Part shown: piece by piece, positions 46,699 through 54,566 of the stretch
Layout: each line of letters begins with the position of its first letter
How positions within the stretch are numbered: the stretch's first letter is position 1
Assembly (NCBI RefSeq): GCF_022012445.1
Contig: NZ_JAKLTS010000012.1
Coordinates: 62,001-126,000, forward strand
Length of the DNA: 64,000 nt
Direction: 5' to 3'
Source of the DNA: Massilia sp. TS11
GTDB lineage: Bacteria; Pseudomonadota; Gammaproteobacteria; Burkholderiales; Burkholderiaceae_D
Position numbers and translations under genes: made by a program
Notes under the pieces: generated by a model
Database searches by the model: none
Told to the model about the DNA's origin: nothing
The model's input: only the letters and a program-made list of their open reading frames with translations

Positions 46699-47670
46699 AT
46701 GACTTTCGAAGACCTCCACCTCGGTTCGATCATCGTGTCGACCCTGCGCAACGCGCCGGTGCTGATGTTCGCCGCCATGGCCGGCCTGTTCGCCGAACGC
46801 TCGGGCGTGGTCGACATCGGCCTCGAAGGCAAGATGCTGGCCGCCGCCTTCGTCTCGGCCGCCGTCGCCTACAGCACCCAGAACCCCTGGCTCGGCGTGG
46901 CCGCCGGCGTGGCCGTCTCGGCCGCCCTGGCCCTGCTGCAGGGCTATGTCTCGATCACCCAGAAGGGCAACCAGCTGGTGGCCGGCATCGCCATCAATAT
47001 CGCCATGAGCGGCCTGACCTTCGTGCTGGCCCAGTTCTTCTTCCAGCAGGGCGGGCGCACGCCCGACCTCGGCGACGCCCGTCTGCCGAGCGTGGTACTG
47101 CCGTTCACGGCGGCGCTGAAGGACGTGCCCGTGCTCGGCTGGGTCTGGACCAGTCTGCTGGGCGGCCACAATGTGCTGGTCTACCTGGCCTTCGCCCTGG
47201 TGCCGGTGGTGCAGTGGGTGGTCTACCACAGCCGCTTCGGCCTGCGCCTGCGCGCCTGCGGCGAGAACCCGCATGCGGCCGACGCGGCCGGCGTCTCGGT
47301 CGAGCGCACGCGCTATCTGGCGATGCTGACGGCCGGCGTGCTGTGCTCGTTCTCGGGTGCCTACCTGTCGATCGTGCAGAGCGGCTTCTTCCTGCGCGAT
47401 ATGTCGGCCGGGGCCGGCTTCCTGGCCCTGACGGCGCTGGTGTTTGGTAACTGGCGGCCGCTCCACACGGTGCTCGGCTGCCTGATGTTCGGCTTCTTCG
47501 GCGCGGTTCAGATCCAGATCGAAGGGGTCGACCTGCCCGGCGTCGGCCGCATCCCCGGCTCCCTGATCCAGATGATTCCGTATGTCGTCACGGTGGTCGT
47601 ACTGGCCGGCCTGATGGCCAAGTCGGTGGCCCCGAAGGCGATCGGCAAGCCCTTCGTCAAATCGCGCTGA
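46699..47670 (+). CDS. ABC transporter permease (nucleoside importer, second subunit)
   Basis: The 323-residue BPD_transp_2 permease has the motif ERSGVVDIGLEGKMLAAAF near the N-terminus and GENPHAADAAGVSVERTRYLAMLTAGVLCSFSGAYL as coupling region. It starts 3 bases after the first permease. The final A of its TGA stop is the first base of the DUF1439 lipoprotein ATG, so that gene is probably co-expressed. Confidence 0.95.
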   Translation: MTFEDLHLGSIIVSTLRNAPVLMFAAMAGLFAERSGVVDIGLEGKMLAAAFVSAAVAYSTQNPWLGVAAGVAVSAALALLQGYVSITQKGNQLVAGIAINIAMSGLTFVLAQFFFQQGGRTPDLGDARLPSVVLPFTAALKDVPVLGWVWTSLLGGHNVLVYLAFALVPVVQWVVYHSRFGLRLRACGENPHAADAAGVSVERTRYLAMLTAGVLCSFSGAYLSIVQSGFFLRDMSAGAGFLALTALVFGNWRPLHTVLGCLMFGFFGAVQIQIEGVDLPGVGRIPGSLIQMIPYVVTVVVLAGLMAKSVAPKAIGKPFVKSR

Positions 47671-48206
47671 TGGCCCGCCTGCTGCTCGTCGCCCTGCTCG
47701 CCGTGCTGGCCGCCTGCGCCAGCGTGATCGGCGCGCGCACGGTCGAGGTGCCGCTGGCCCGCCTGCAGCAGCAGGCCGAACGCGCGTTTCCCAAGGAGCA
47801 GCGGGTGCTGGCCGTGTTCGACCTGCGCCTGTCGCAGCCGCGCCTGAGCCTGGATCCGGCCAGCCACGGCCTGCAGCTGCGCCTGGCCGTGGACGTGGCC
47901 CAGCCGCTCGGCGCCAAGCACTGGCAGGGTGAACTGCTGCTCAAGGGACGCTTGCAGCTCGATCGCCAGCGCCAGGCCGTCACCGTGGCCGAGCTGCGCC
48001 CGGCCGGCCTGACGCTCAATGGACGCGGCAGCCTCGACTTCGGCAAGGACGCGCCCGTGCTCGACCGCCTGGCCGAGAAGCTCGGGCGCGAGCTGGTGCT
48101 CTACCAGTTCAAGCCCGATGAGCTGCGCCTGGCCGGCGTCCAGTTCCAGCCGCTCGCCCTGCGCGTGCGTGCCGACGCCCTCGCCTTCACCTTCGAGCCC
48201 CAGTAA
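47670..48206 (+). CDS. DUF1439 lipoprotein
   Basis: The 178-residue protein has a lipoprotein signal (MARLLLVALLAVLAACAS, lipobox LAAC). A DUF1439 body follows, with TVEVPLARLQQQAERAFPKEQRVLAVFDLRLSQPRLSLDPASHGLQLRLAVDVAQPLGAKHWQGELLLKG. Such proteins have a lipid-binding-like fold and unknown function. The 1-base overlap with the permease stop suggests a shared operon, but a role in nucleoside uptake is not supported by anything else. Confidence 0.87.
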   Translation: MARLLLVALLAVLAACASVIGARTVEVPLARLQQQAERAFPKEQRVLAVFDLRLSQPRLSLDPASHGLQLRLAVDVAQPLGAKHWQGELLLKGRLQLDRQRQAVTVAELRPAGLTLNGRGSLDFGKDAPVLDRLAEKLGRELVLYQFKPDELRLAGVQFQPLALRVRADALAFTFEPQ

Positions 48207-48222
48207 GCGCCGGCCGGCGCGC

Positions 48223-48236
48223 TTGATCCAGATCAA
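48223..48236. promoter_or_regulatory. Perfect FNR/ANR-type box
   Basis: TTGAT-CCAG-ATCAA matches the FNR/ANR consensus TTGAT-N4-ATCAA at every defined base. Its centre lies 42 bases before ATG 48272. For a class II activator the start point would thus fall at or next to that ATG, with GACACT (48260-48265) as a weak -10. This suggests oxygen-dependent control of the following oxidoreductase and possibly a leaderless transcript. Confidence 0.65.
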
Positions 48237-48271
48237 TGCCGCGCGCGCGGCGGCCGATGGACACTCGCTGC

Positions 48272-48844
48272 ATGGGCAAACACATCCTCATCCTCCAGGG
48301 CCACCCCGATCCAAGCGCGCGCCACCTGTGCCACGCGCTGGCCGACGCCTACGCGGCCGGGGCCATCGCCGGCGGCCATGCGCTGCGCCTGCGCGACATC
48401 GCCGAGCTCGACTTTCCGCTGCTGCGCAGCGAGCAGGACTGGGAGCATGGCAGCGTCCCACCCAGCCTCGCCGCCGTCCAGCACGACCTGGCCTGGGCCG
48501 AGCATCTGGTCGTCATCTACCCGCTCTGGCTGGGCGACATGCCGGCCCTGCTCAAGGGCTTTCTCGAGCAGGTGGCGCGGCCCGGCTTCGCCTTCCGCGA
48601 CGGGCGCGCGCCGGCCCTGGGCGGGCGCTCGGCCCATCTGGTGGTCACCATGGGCATGCCGGCCTTCATCTATCGCTGGTGGTACGGCGCCCACAGCCTG
48701 CTGTCCTTCAAACGCAATATCCTGCACTTCGTCGGCATCCGCCCGGTGCGCGCCACGCTGATCGGCGGGGTCGGCCAGTTGAGCCCGGAGCGCGCCCAGC
48801 GCTGGCTGGACAAGCTGGAGGCCTGCGGACAACAGGCACGCTAA
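48272..48844 (+). CDS. NAD(P)H-dependent oxidoreductase, flavodoxin-like fold (KefF/MdaB group)
   Basis: The 190-residue protein has HILILQGHPDPSARHLCHALADAY at the start, typical of the flavodoxin_2 / NAD(P)H:quinone oxidoreductase family. It also has VVIYPLWLGDMPALLKGFLEQVARPGFAF and the WWYGAHSLLSFKRNILHFVGI region. It likely binds FMN or FAD and reduces quinones. ATG 48272 begins the family-conserved MGKHILIL. ATGs at 48236 and 48257 are possible, but 48236 overlaps the FNR box and none has a clear ribosome site. Confidence 0.87.
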   Translation: MGKHILILQGHPDPSARHLCHALADAYAAGAIAGGHALRLRDIAELDFPLLRSEQDWEHGSVPPSLAAVQHDLAWAEHLVVIYPLWLGDMPALLKGFLEQVARPGFAFRDGRAPALGGRSAHLVVTMGMPAFIYRWWYGAHSLLSFKRNILHFVGIRPVRATLIGGVGQLSPERAQRWLDKLEACGQQAR

Positions 48845-48915
48845 AGTTTTCTGGACAGCGATGCATATGATGCGTATAGTTAATTTTTATTGCAAATACG
48901 CAACGTCTTTACGCC

Positions 48916-50010
48916 ATGTCCGAGCTGCCCGACCTATCCCATGCGATGGAGGAGCTGCGCGCCCAATTCATTGAGCGCACCTGGCATGTCGTGTGCATCG
49001 CGGCCGTGGTGGTGGCGCCGCTGGTGCTGGCGCGCAGCGTCTTCCTGCGCGGCGACCTGATGCGGCCGCTGCCGCTGATCGGTCTGGCTGGCTGCAGCCT
49101 GATCCTCTACGTGCTGCGCCACCGTCTGCCGCCGCGCCTGTATCCGCATATTCCGCCGACGATCATGATCCTGGCCGGCCTGAGCGGCCTGGTGGCGGCC
49201 GGCCTGCAAGGCATCGGCGTGCTCGGCCTGATCTTCGGCCACATCAGCATGGCCGCCACCCACAGCCGCCGCGCCGCCCTCGGCGCCCTGTTCACCTCGG
49301 GCCTGGGCGCGGCCGCCATCGCCGCCCTGTACATCCGCGGCGTGCTGCATCCGGCCTTCGGCATCGAATTCGCGTCCAGTCCGGCACTCTGGGTCGGCCT
49401 GCTGTTTACCACCATGCTGCTCGGCCTGTTCATGGCCGCCGCCATGGCCGACTACCGGCGCAAGATGGACCAGCTGGTGCAGGCCGTGCTGCGCCAGCGC
49501 GACCAGATCGCCAACCTGGCCAACCACGACAGCCTGACCGGCCTGCCGGTGCTGCGCCTGGCGCGCGACCGCCTGGTCATGGCCTGCAAGCGCGCCGACC
49601 GCGACGGCCACCTGGCCGCCGTGCTGTTCGTCGATCTGGACGGCTTCAAGCAGGTCAACGACGCCTACGGGCACGAGGCCGGCGATCTGGTGCTGCGCGA
49701 GATCGCCCAGCGCCTGCAGGCCCTGCTGCGCGCCAGCGACACCGCGGCGCGCATCGGCGGCGACGAATTCCTCGTGATCCTGCCCGAGATCCGCGATGCG
49801 GACGACGCCAGCCAGGCCGCCGCCAAGCTGGTGGCCGGCCTGGCCGAGACCATCGACATCGGCCTGGCCCAGGTGCGCGTGGGTGCCAGCATCGGCATCG
49901 CCCTGTATCCCGAACACGGGGCCGACGGCGAAGCCCTGCTGCGCCGTGCCGACGGCGCCATGTACGAGGTCAAGCGGGGCGGCAAGAACGCCTACGCCCT
50001 CGCCGCCTAG
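48916..50010 (+). CDS. Membrane diguanylate cyclase (GGDEF)
   Basis: The 364-residue protein has an N-terminal membrane region of about six helices (residues 20-180) with no recognisable sensor domain. The GGDEF domain (about 200-360) has NHDSLTGLPVLRLARDRL, FVDLDGFKQVNDAYGHEAGD and an intact active site in ARIGGDEF. An inhibitory I-site RxxD (RASD) lies five residues before GGDEF, so product inhibition is expected. The EAL-containing gene follows after 9 bases, giving a synthesis/degradation pair. Confidence 0.95.
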   Translation: MSELPDLSHAMEELRAQFIERTWHVVCIAAVVVAPLVLARSVFLRGDLMRPLPLIGLAGCSLILYVLRHRLPPRLYPHIPPTIMILAGLSGLVAAGLQGIGVLGLIFGHISMAATHSRRAALGALFTSGLGAAAIAALYIRGVLHPAFGIEFASSPALWVGLLFTTMLLGLFMAAAMADYRRKMDQLVQAVLRQRDQIANLANHDSLTGLPVLRLARDRLVMACKRADRDGHLAAVLFVDLDGFKQVNDAYGHEAGDLVLREIAQRLQALLRASDTAARIGGDEFLVILPEIRDADDASQAAAKLVAGLAETIDIGLAQVRVGASIGIALYPEHGADGEALLRRADGAMYEVKRGGKNAYALAA

Positions 50011-50019
50011 GAACGCGCC

Positions 50020-52281
50020 ATGGAAGCCGATCTGCTGTTTACCACCGTCCTCAATCTGGCCCTCGGCACCACCCTGCTGCTGGCCTGGTTCGAGGACCGC
50101 AGCCAGGGCTTCTCGCGCTGGCTCGGCCTGTCCTTCCTGCTGTCGGCCGTGTGGCTGCCCGGCTATCCGGCCCTGTTCGACGGCGCCCCCCAGTGGCCGC
50201 TGGCCAGCGGCCTGCTGTGGGCGGTCCAGATCAGCCTGTGCCTGGCCTGCCTGGCCCTCGGCGTGGCCGAGCTGTCGGGCTGGACGCGCGTGCGCCGCCC
50301 GCTGTTCGCCCTGGCCGCGCTGCTGGCCGCGCTCGAAATCGGCGCCCTGTTCCTGAGCCCGCGCCTGGCCGCCCTGCTGCCGGCCCTGGCCATGCTGGCC
50401 ATCGGCGCCGCCGCCGCGCGCTATCTGTGGCGCGGCCCCTTCCCCGAACGGGTGGCCGCCGCCCTGCTGCTCGTGCATGGCCTGGCCTGGCTGCTGTATC
50501 CGCTCGGCGGACCGATGCTGCTGGCCACCCAGAGCCTGCTGGTGGCCATCACCCGCCTGTTGCTCGGGCTGGCCCTGCTGACCACCTGCCTGCAGCGCGC
50601 CGCCCGCGCGGCCCAGCAGGCCTCGCAACAGCTGACCCGCCTGATCGAGGGCGCCCACCAGGGCGTGCTGGTGGTCCAGGGCGAGCGCGTGATGTATGTG
50701 AATGCCCAGCTGCTGCGCATCCTCGGCCTGCGCTCGGCCGCCGAGATGGATGAGGAATGGCGGCGCTGGCGCGCCTCGGACGCGCGCGCCCTGATCCTGC
50801 AGGACGCGCTGCCGCGCCTGTTCCACGGCGAAGTCGACAGCATCGATTTCGGCCAGCCGTGGGAGCGCCGCGACGGCAGCCGCCTGCAGCTGAAGATTTC
50901 GGCCTGGCTGGTCGAATGGCAGGGCCAGCCGGCCAGCCAGATCGTGATCAGCGACGAAACGGCCAGCCACAACACAGCCCAGCGCCTGATCTACCAGGCC
51001 ACCCATGACAGCCTGACCGGCCTGCCGAACGGCCTGCACGTGCGCGATCTGCTACAGGCGCAGGCGCCGCTGGCTCTGCTGCTGATCGATATCGACAACT
51101 TCCGCAGCATCAATGATTCGCTCGGCCTGCAGGCCGGCGACGCCTTCCTGCAGCTGGCCGCGGCGCGCATCGCCAATGGGGCCGACCACGGCGCCACCCT
51201 GGCGCGCCTGGCGGCCGATGAATTCCTGCTGGTGCTGCCGGGCGCGCGCGCCCAGGCCGAGGTGGCCGCCGCCGCCGAACGCGTGCTGGTCTGCATGCGC
51301 CAGCCCTTCCGCCTGCAGGAGCTGTCGGTCGCCAGTTCGGTCACGATCGGCATCGCGCGCGCGCCGCACGACGGCGCCGACTACGACACCCTGCTGGCCC
51401 ACGCGAACCTCGCGGCGCGCGCCGCCAAGCAGGCCGGGCGCAACACCCTGCGCTTCTATGAGGAGCGCATGCAGGCCCATCTGCGCGAAGACCTGGAGCT
51501 GACCCACGAACTGCACGCGGCCCTGGCCGGCGGCCAGCTGCAGCTCTACTACCAGCCGATTTTCGATGGCCACAGCGGCCGCGTGGCCGGCGCCGAAGCC
51601 CTGCTGCGCTGGTGCCATCCGCAGCGCGGCATGGTGCCGCCGGCGCGCTTCATTCCGCTGGCCGAGCGCTCGGGCCAGATCGTCGACATCGGCCGCTGGG
51701 TGATCCAGGAAACCTGTGCGCGCCTGGCCGCATGGCAGACCGATCCGGCGCTGGCGCCGCTGGTGCTGTCCTCGAATGTGTCGGCGGTGCAGTGCGCGCG
51801 CGGCGACCTCGACCAGCTGGTGCAGGCCATGATCGCGCGCAGCGGCGCCCCGGCCGCTCAGATCGAACTGGAAATTACGGAGTCGGCCCTGATCCACGAT
51901 CCCGACGAATTCATCGCCCTGCTACAGCGCCTGAAGGCGCTCGGCGTGCGCATCGCGATCGACGATTTCGGCACCGGCTATTCGAATCTGGCCTATCTGC
52001 AGCGCTTCTCGGTCGACAAGCTGAAGATCGACCAGAGCTTCGTCCAGCGCGTGCACGAGAACGTGCAGGACACGGCCATCGTGCGCGCCATCATCCAGCT
52101 GGCCAAGAGTCTGAGCCTGCACACGACGGCCGAGGGCATCGAGGACAGCGCCACCGGCGACGCCCTGGTGGCGCTCGGCTGCGACCAGCTGCAGGGCTAT
52201 CTGTTCTCGCGCCCGTTGCCGCTGGCGCAGTTCGAGGCCCTGGTGCGCGACGCTCACCGCGCCGTGCACCCGGCCTGCTGA
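50020..52281 (+). CDS. Membrane PAS-GGDEF-EAL protein, probable c-di-GMP phosphodiesterase
   Basis: The 753-residue protein has about seven N-terminal helices (1-200), a PAS-like module (about 210-320), a GGDEF domain (about 330-490) and an EAL domain (about 500-750). The GGDEF site is degenerate (LAADEFLL), so cyclase activity is unlikely. The EAL domain looks active, with AGAEALLRW, ELEITESALIHD, IAIDDFGTGYSNLAYLQRF and KIDQSFV. It is co-transcribed with the preceding cyclase. Its stop is separated by 1 base from the convergent S1/P1 nuclease stop. Confidence 0.95.
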   Translation: MEADLLFTTVLNLALGTTLLLAWFEDRSQGFSRWLGLSFLLSAVWLPGYPALFDGAPQWPLASGLLWAVQISLCLACLALGVAELSGWTRVRRPLFALAALLAALEIGALFLSPRLAALLPALAMLAIGAAAARYLWRGPFPERVAAALLLVHGLAWLLYPLGGPMLLATQSLLVAITRLLLGLALLTTCLQRAARAAQQASQQLTRLIEGAHQGVLVVQGERVMYVNAQLLRILGLRSAAEMDEEWRRWRASDARALILQDALPRLFHGEVDSIDFGQPWERRDGSRLQLKISAWLVEWQGQPASQIVISDETASHNTAQRLIYQATHDSLTGLPNGLHVRDLLQAQAPLALLLIDIDNFRSINDSLGLQAGDAFLQLAAARIANGADHGATLARLAADEFLLVLPGARAQAEVAAAAERVLVCMRQPFRLQELSVASSVTIGIARAPHDGADYDTLLAHANLAARAAKQAGRNTLRFYEERMQAHLREDLELTHELHAALAGGQLQLYYQPIFDGHSGRVAGAEALLRWCHPQRGMVPPARFIPLAERSGQIVDIGRWVIQETCARLAAWQTDPALAPLVLSSNVSAVQCARGDLDQLVQAMIARSGAPAAQIELEITESALIHDPDEFIALLQRLKALGVRIAIDDFGTGYSNLAYLQRFSVDKLKIDQSFVQRVHENVQDTAIVRAIIQLAKSLSLHTTAEGIEDSATGDALVALGCDQLQGYLFSRPLPLAQFEALVRDAHRAVHPAC

Positions 52282-52282
52282 C

Positions 52283-53332
52283 TCAGGCGTTCGGCCAGAG
52301 CCCCTGCAGCAGGGCGGCCAGATGCTGGCCGGCCGCGTTCAGCTGGGTCTTGGCCATCGTCGAGGCCGTCACCGGATAATCGGCCGCCACCTCGACATAC
52401 CAGTTGTAGTAGACCTCGCCCTTGCGGCTGGTGCGGCGCTCGCCGCGCAGGATCTGCACACCCTGCAGCGCCTGGCGCGCCGCGACGATGCTGGCATCGG
52501 CCCAGTTGACGATGGCCGCAGCCGGTGCCATGCCGAGCGGCGCCACGGCGCCCTGCCCGGCCAGCAGCTGCTGGGCATAGTCGTCAGGACTGCGGCTGCT
52601 GCTGCGCTTCATCGCATACTTGACGACGGTGCCGTCCCAGAAACTGTGGAAGGGCCGGTGCAGGCGCTCGCGCCCGGGCGGCGGCGGCGGCGTGTCGGCA
52701 TCCTCGTTGATGGCGCGGTTGTCGCCGAGCAGACTGGTGACCAGCTTTTCCTCGATCTGGAAGTTGTTCGTGCCCAGGGTCGGGAACACCTTGATGCTGT
52801 CGATGTCGGCTTCGCGCTGCGGATCGACATACTGGCCGTCCGGGCTCATGTAGGGCGCCGCCACGTGGAAGGGCTGGTGCAGGTCGCCCACCAGGTGCAC
52901 CAGCAGCAGCAGGGCCTGGCGCTTGCTGAACGGCCCGTCCTGGCCCTGCAGCACGGCCACGCAGCGCTTCAGGGTCTGGACGATGTCGTCCGGATGGGTG
53001 CCGACGCCACCGTCCGCATAATGCGTGTGCTGGAACGGCAGACTGCTGAAGTGGAAGCTCGTGTGGCGCGGGAAGGCCGCCACGAAAGCCTGCATCTCCT
53101 CGCTCTGCGGCCCGCACAGCGTACCGCGCGCGCAGTCGGCCCAGTTGGCGATCGACTCCAGGGTCTCGCCCGGCTTGAGCAGGGCCGCCACTTCGCGCTC
53201 GGCGCGCGTCCCCTTGATCAGTTTGGCCGCGAGGGCGCCCGTGATCCGGTGCCCGTCCGGGCCCCAGGCCTGGGCCGCAGGCGCGGCCAGCGCGGCGGCC
53301 ACGGCGGCCGCCAGCATCCAAGATCGCAGCAT
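52283..53332 (-). CDS. Exported S1/P1-type nuclease
   Basis: This family of zinc nucleases degrades single-stranded DNA/RNA and removes 3'-phosphates. The 349-residue protein has a signal peptide (about 1-22, ending AAQA). The mature start WGPDGHRITG provides the N-terminal Trp zinc ligand and the first His. Further ligands are in WADCARG, FHFSSLPFQHTHY and LLLVHLVGDLHQPFHV, and a final motif is in RPFHSFWDGTVV. It is the last gene of a three-gene operon, 3 bases after the PLD-like gene. Confidence 0.93.
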   Translation of the reverse strand: MLRSWMLAAAVAAALAAPAAQAWGPDGHRITGALAAKLIKGTRAEREVAALLKPGETLESIANWADCARGTLCGPQSEEMQAFVAAFPRHTSFHFSSLPFQHTHYADGGVGTHPDDIVQTLKRCVAVLQGQDGPFSKRQALLLLVHLVGDLHQPFHVAAPYMSPDGQYVDPQREADIDSIKVFPTLGTNNFQIEEKLVTSLLGDNRAINEDADTPPPPPGRERLHRPFHSFWDGTVVKYAMKRSSSRSPDDYAQQLLAGQGAVAPLGMAPAAAIVNWADASIVAARQALQGVQILRGERRTSRKGEVYYNWYVEVAADYPVTASTMAKTQLNAAGQHLAALLQGLWPNA

Positions 53333-53335
53333 CGC

Positions 53336-54562
53336 TTACTCCTTGTGGGCGCCGCTCGCGGCCTTGTCCGGCTTCGGATAGACCTTGCTCACATCGAGCG
53401 GGGCCGCATAGCTGGACGACCAGGTCTGCTCATGCAGCTCGGCCACGCGCTTGGCCATCTTCTCGTCGCGCATCACGACTTCCATATTGCGCGATTTGTC
53501 GAAATAGCCGCCAGCCCAGTTGCTGGTGCCGACCCAGGCCAGTTTGCCGTCGATGACCATGCTCTTCGTGTGGATCACGCGGGCGAACGGAATCGGGCCG
53601 CTCGAATGGGGCGGAATCGTGACGATGCGCACTTCCACATTCGGGATCAGGGCCAGGCTCTTCAGATAGTCGATGCCGGGCTTCTCGGTGTTCCAGTTCG
53701 ACACCATCAGCTTGATCTTGACGCCGCGCGCGGCCGCCGTGCGCAGAGCCGAGTCGATCACCCCGTAGTAGGGACGCATGCCGGGCGCATACGACAGCGG
53801 CGTGTAGTCGAGCAGCTGGACGCGCACTTCCGACTTGGCCTCGGCCAGCAGGGCCGGCAGCACTTTCTCGGAGTCGCCCACGCCGGGCGGGTTGAAGGCG
53901 GCCGGGCTGGCCACCAGGAAGGCCTTGGCGCTGGTGTCGGGCGCAGCCAGCGACTTGGGCGCCGGCGCCACGTTCTGGCCCGCGGCCAGGGCCGCCTGGG
54001 CGCTCCAGTCCTGGTTGAAGATGGCCTGGACCTGGCCGGCCACGGTCGGGTCGGTGATGCGCACGCCGGTTTCGTGGATGTGCGAGAAGGCGCGCCAGTC
54101 GAAGTTCTGGCTGCCGACAAAGGCGGTGGCGCCATCGACCACCACATACTTGGCGTGGATGATGCCGTCGCCGGTCAACTGGCTGTAGGCGAGCACGCGC
54201 AGCTCCAGATTCGGGATCGCCTTCAGACGCGTCAGGGTCGGCTCTTCCGACATGTTCAGACCCTTCTTCTCGATCAGGAAGCGGATCTTCACGCCGCGCT
54301 TGCCGGCCGCTTCGAGGCAGCCCAAGACCTGTTCGAAGGGCGCGCCGGGTTTGCTGACGGCGTAGAACTGGCCGATGTCGATCTGCTGCTTGGCCTGGTT
54401 GAACATTTCGCACCAGACCGTGATCGGGTCGCGCAGGTCGGGCGTCTCGAGGCGGGTTTCGAGCGGCACCGTGTGCACGAGTTCGAAACCGGGGATGGCA
54501 AACTGGGCATGGGCCAGGCCGCCGCTCAGGGCGAGCGCGGCACTGAGAATCAGGCGTCGCAT
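53336..54562 (-). CDS. Exported phospholipase D-fold protein (two HKD motifs)
   Basis: The 408-residue protein has a signal peptide (MRRLILSAALALSGGLAHA). Two PLD phosphodiesterase motifs are present: HAKYVVVDG...FVGSQNFDW and HTKSMVIDG...WVGTSNWAG, each with the HxK(x4)D core. The PLD superfamily includes phospholipases and nucleases (the Nuc type). Being sandwiched between an exported 5'-nucleotidase and an S1/P1 nuclease, a nuclease or phosphodiesterase role is likely (inference). ATG 54562 has AGGA upstream and starts the signal peptide. Confidence 0.9.
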   Translation of the reverse strand: MRRLILSAALALSGGLAHAQFAIPGFELVHTVPLETRLETPDLRDPITVWCEMFNQAKQQIDIGQFYAVSKPGAPFEQVLGCLEAAGKRGVKIRFLIEKKGLNMSEEPTLTRLKAIPNLELRVLAYSQLTGDGIIHAKYVVVDGATAFVGSQNFDWRAFSHIHETGVRITDPTVAGQVQAIFNQDWSAQAALAAGQNVAPAPKSLAAPDTSAKAFLVASPAAFNPPGVGDSEKVLPALLAEAKSEVRVQLLDYTPLSYAPGMRPYYGVIDSALRTAAARGVKIKLMVSNWNTEKPGIDYLKSLALIPNVEVRIVTIPPHSSGPIPFARVIHTKSMVIDGKLAWVGTSNWAGGYFDKSRNMEVVMRDEKMAKRVAELHEQTWSSSYAAPLDVSKVYPKPDKAASGAHKE

Positions 54563-54566
54563 GGGA

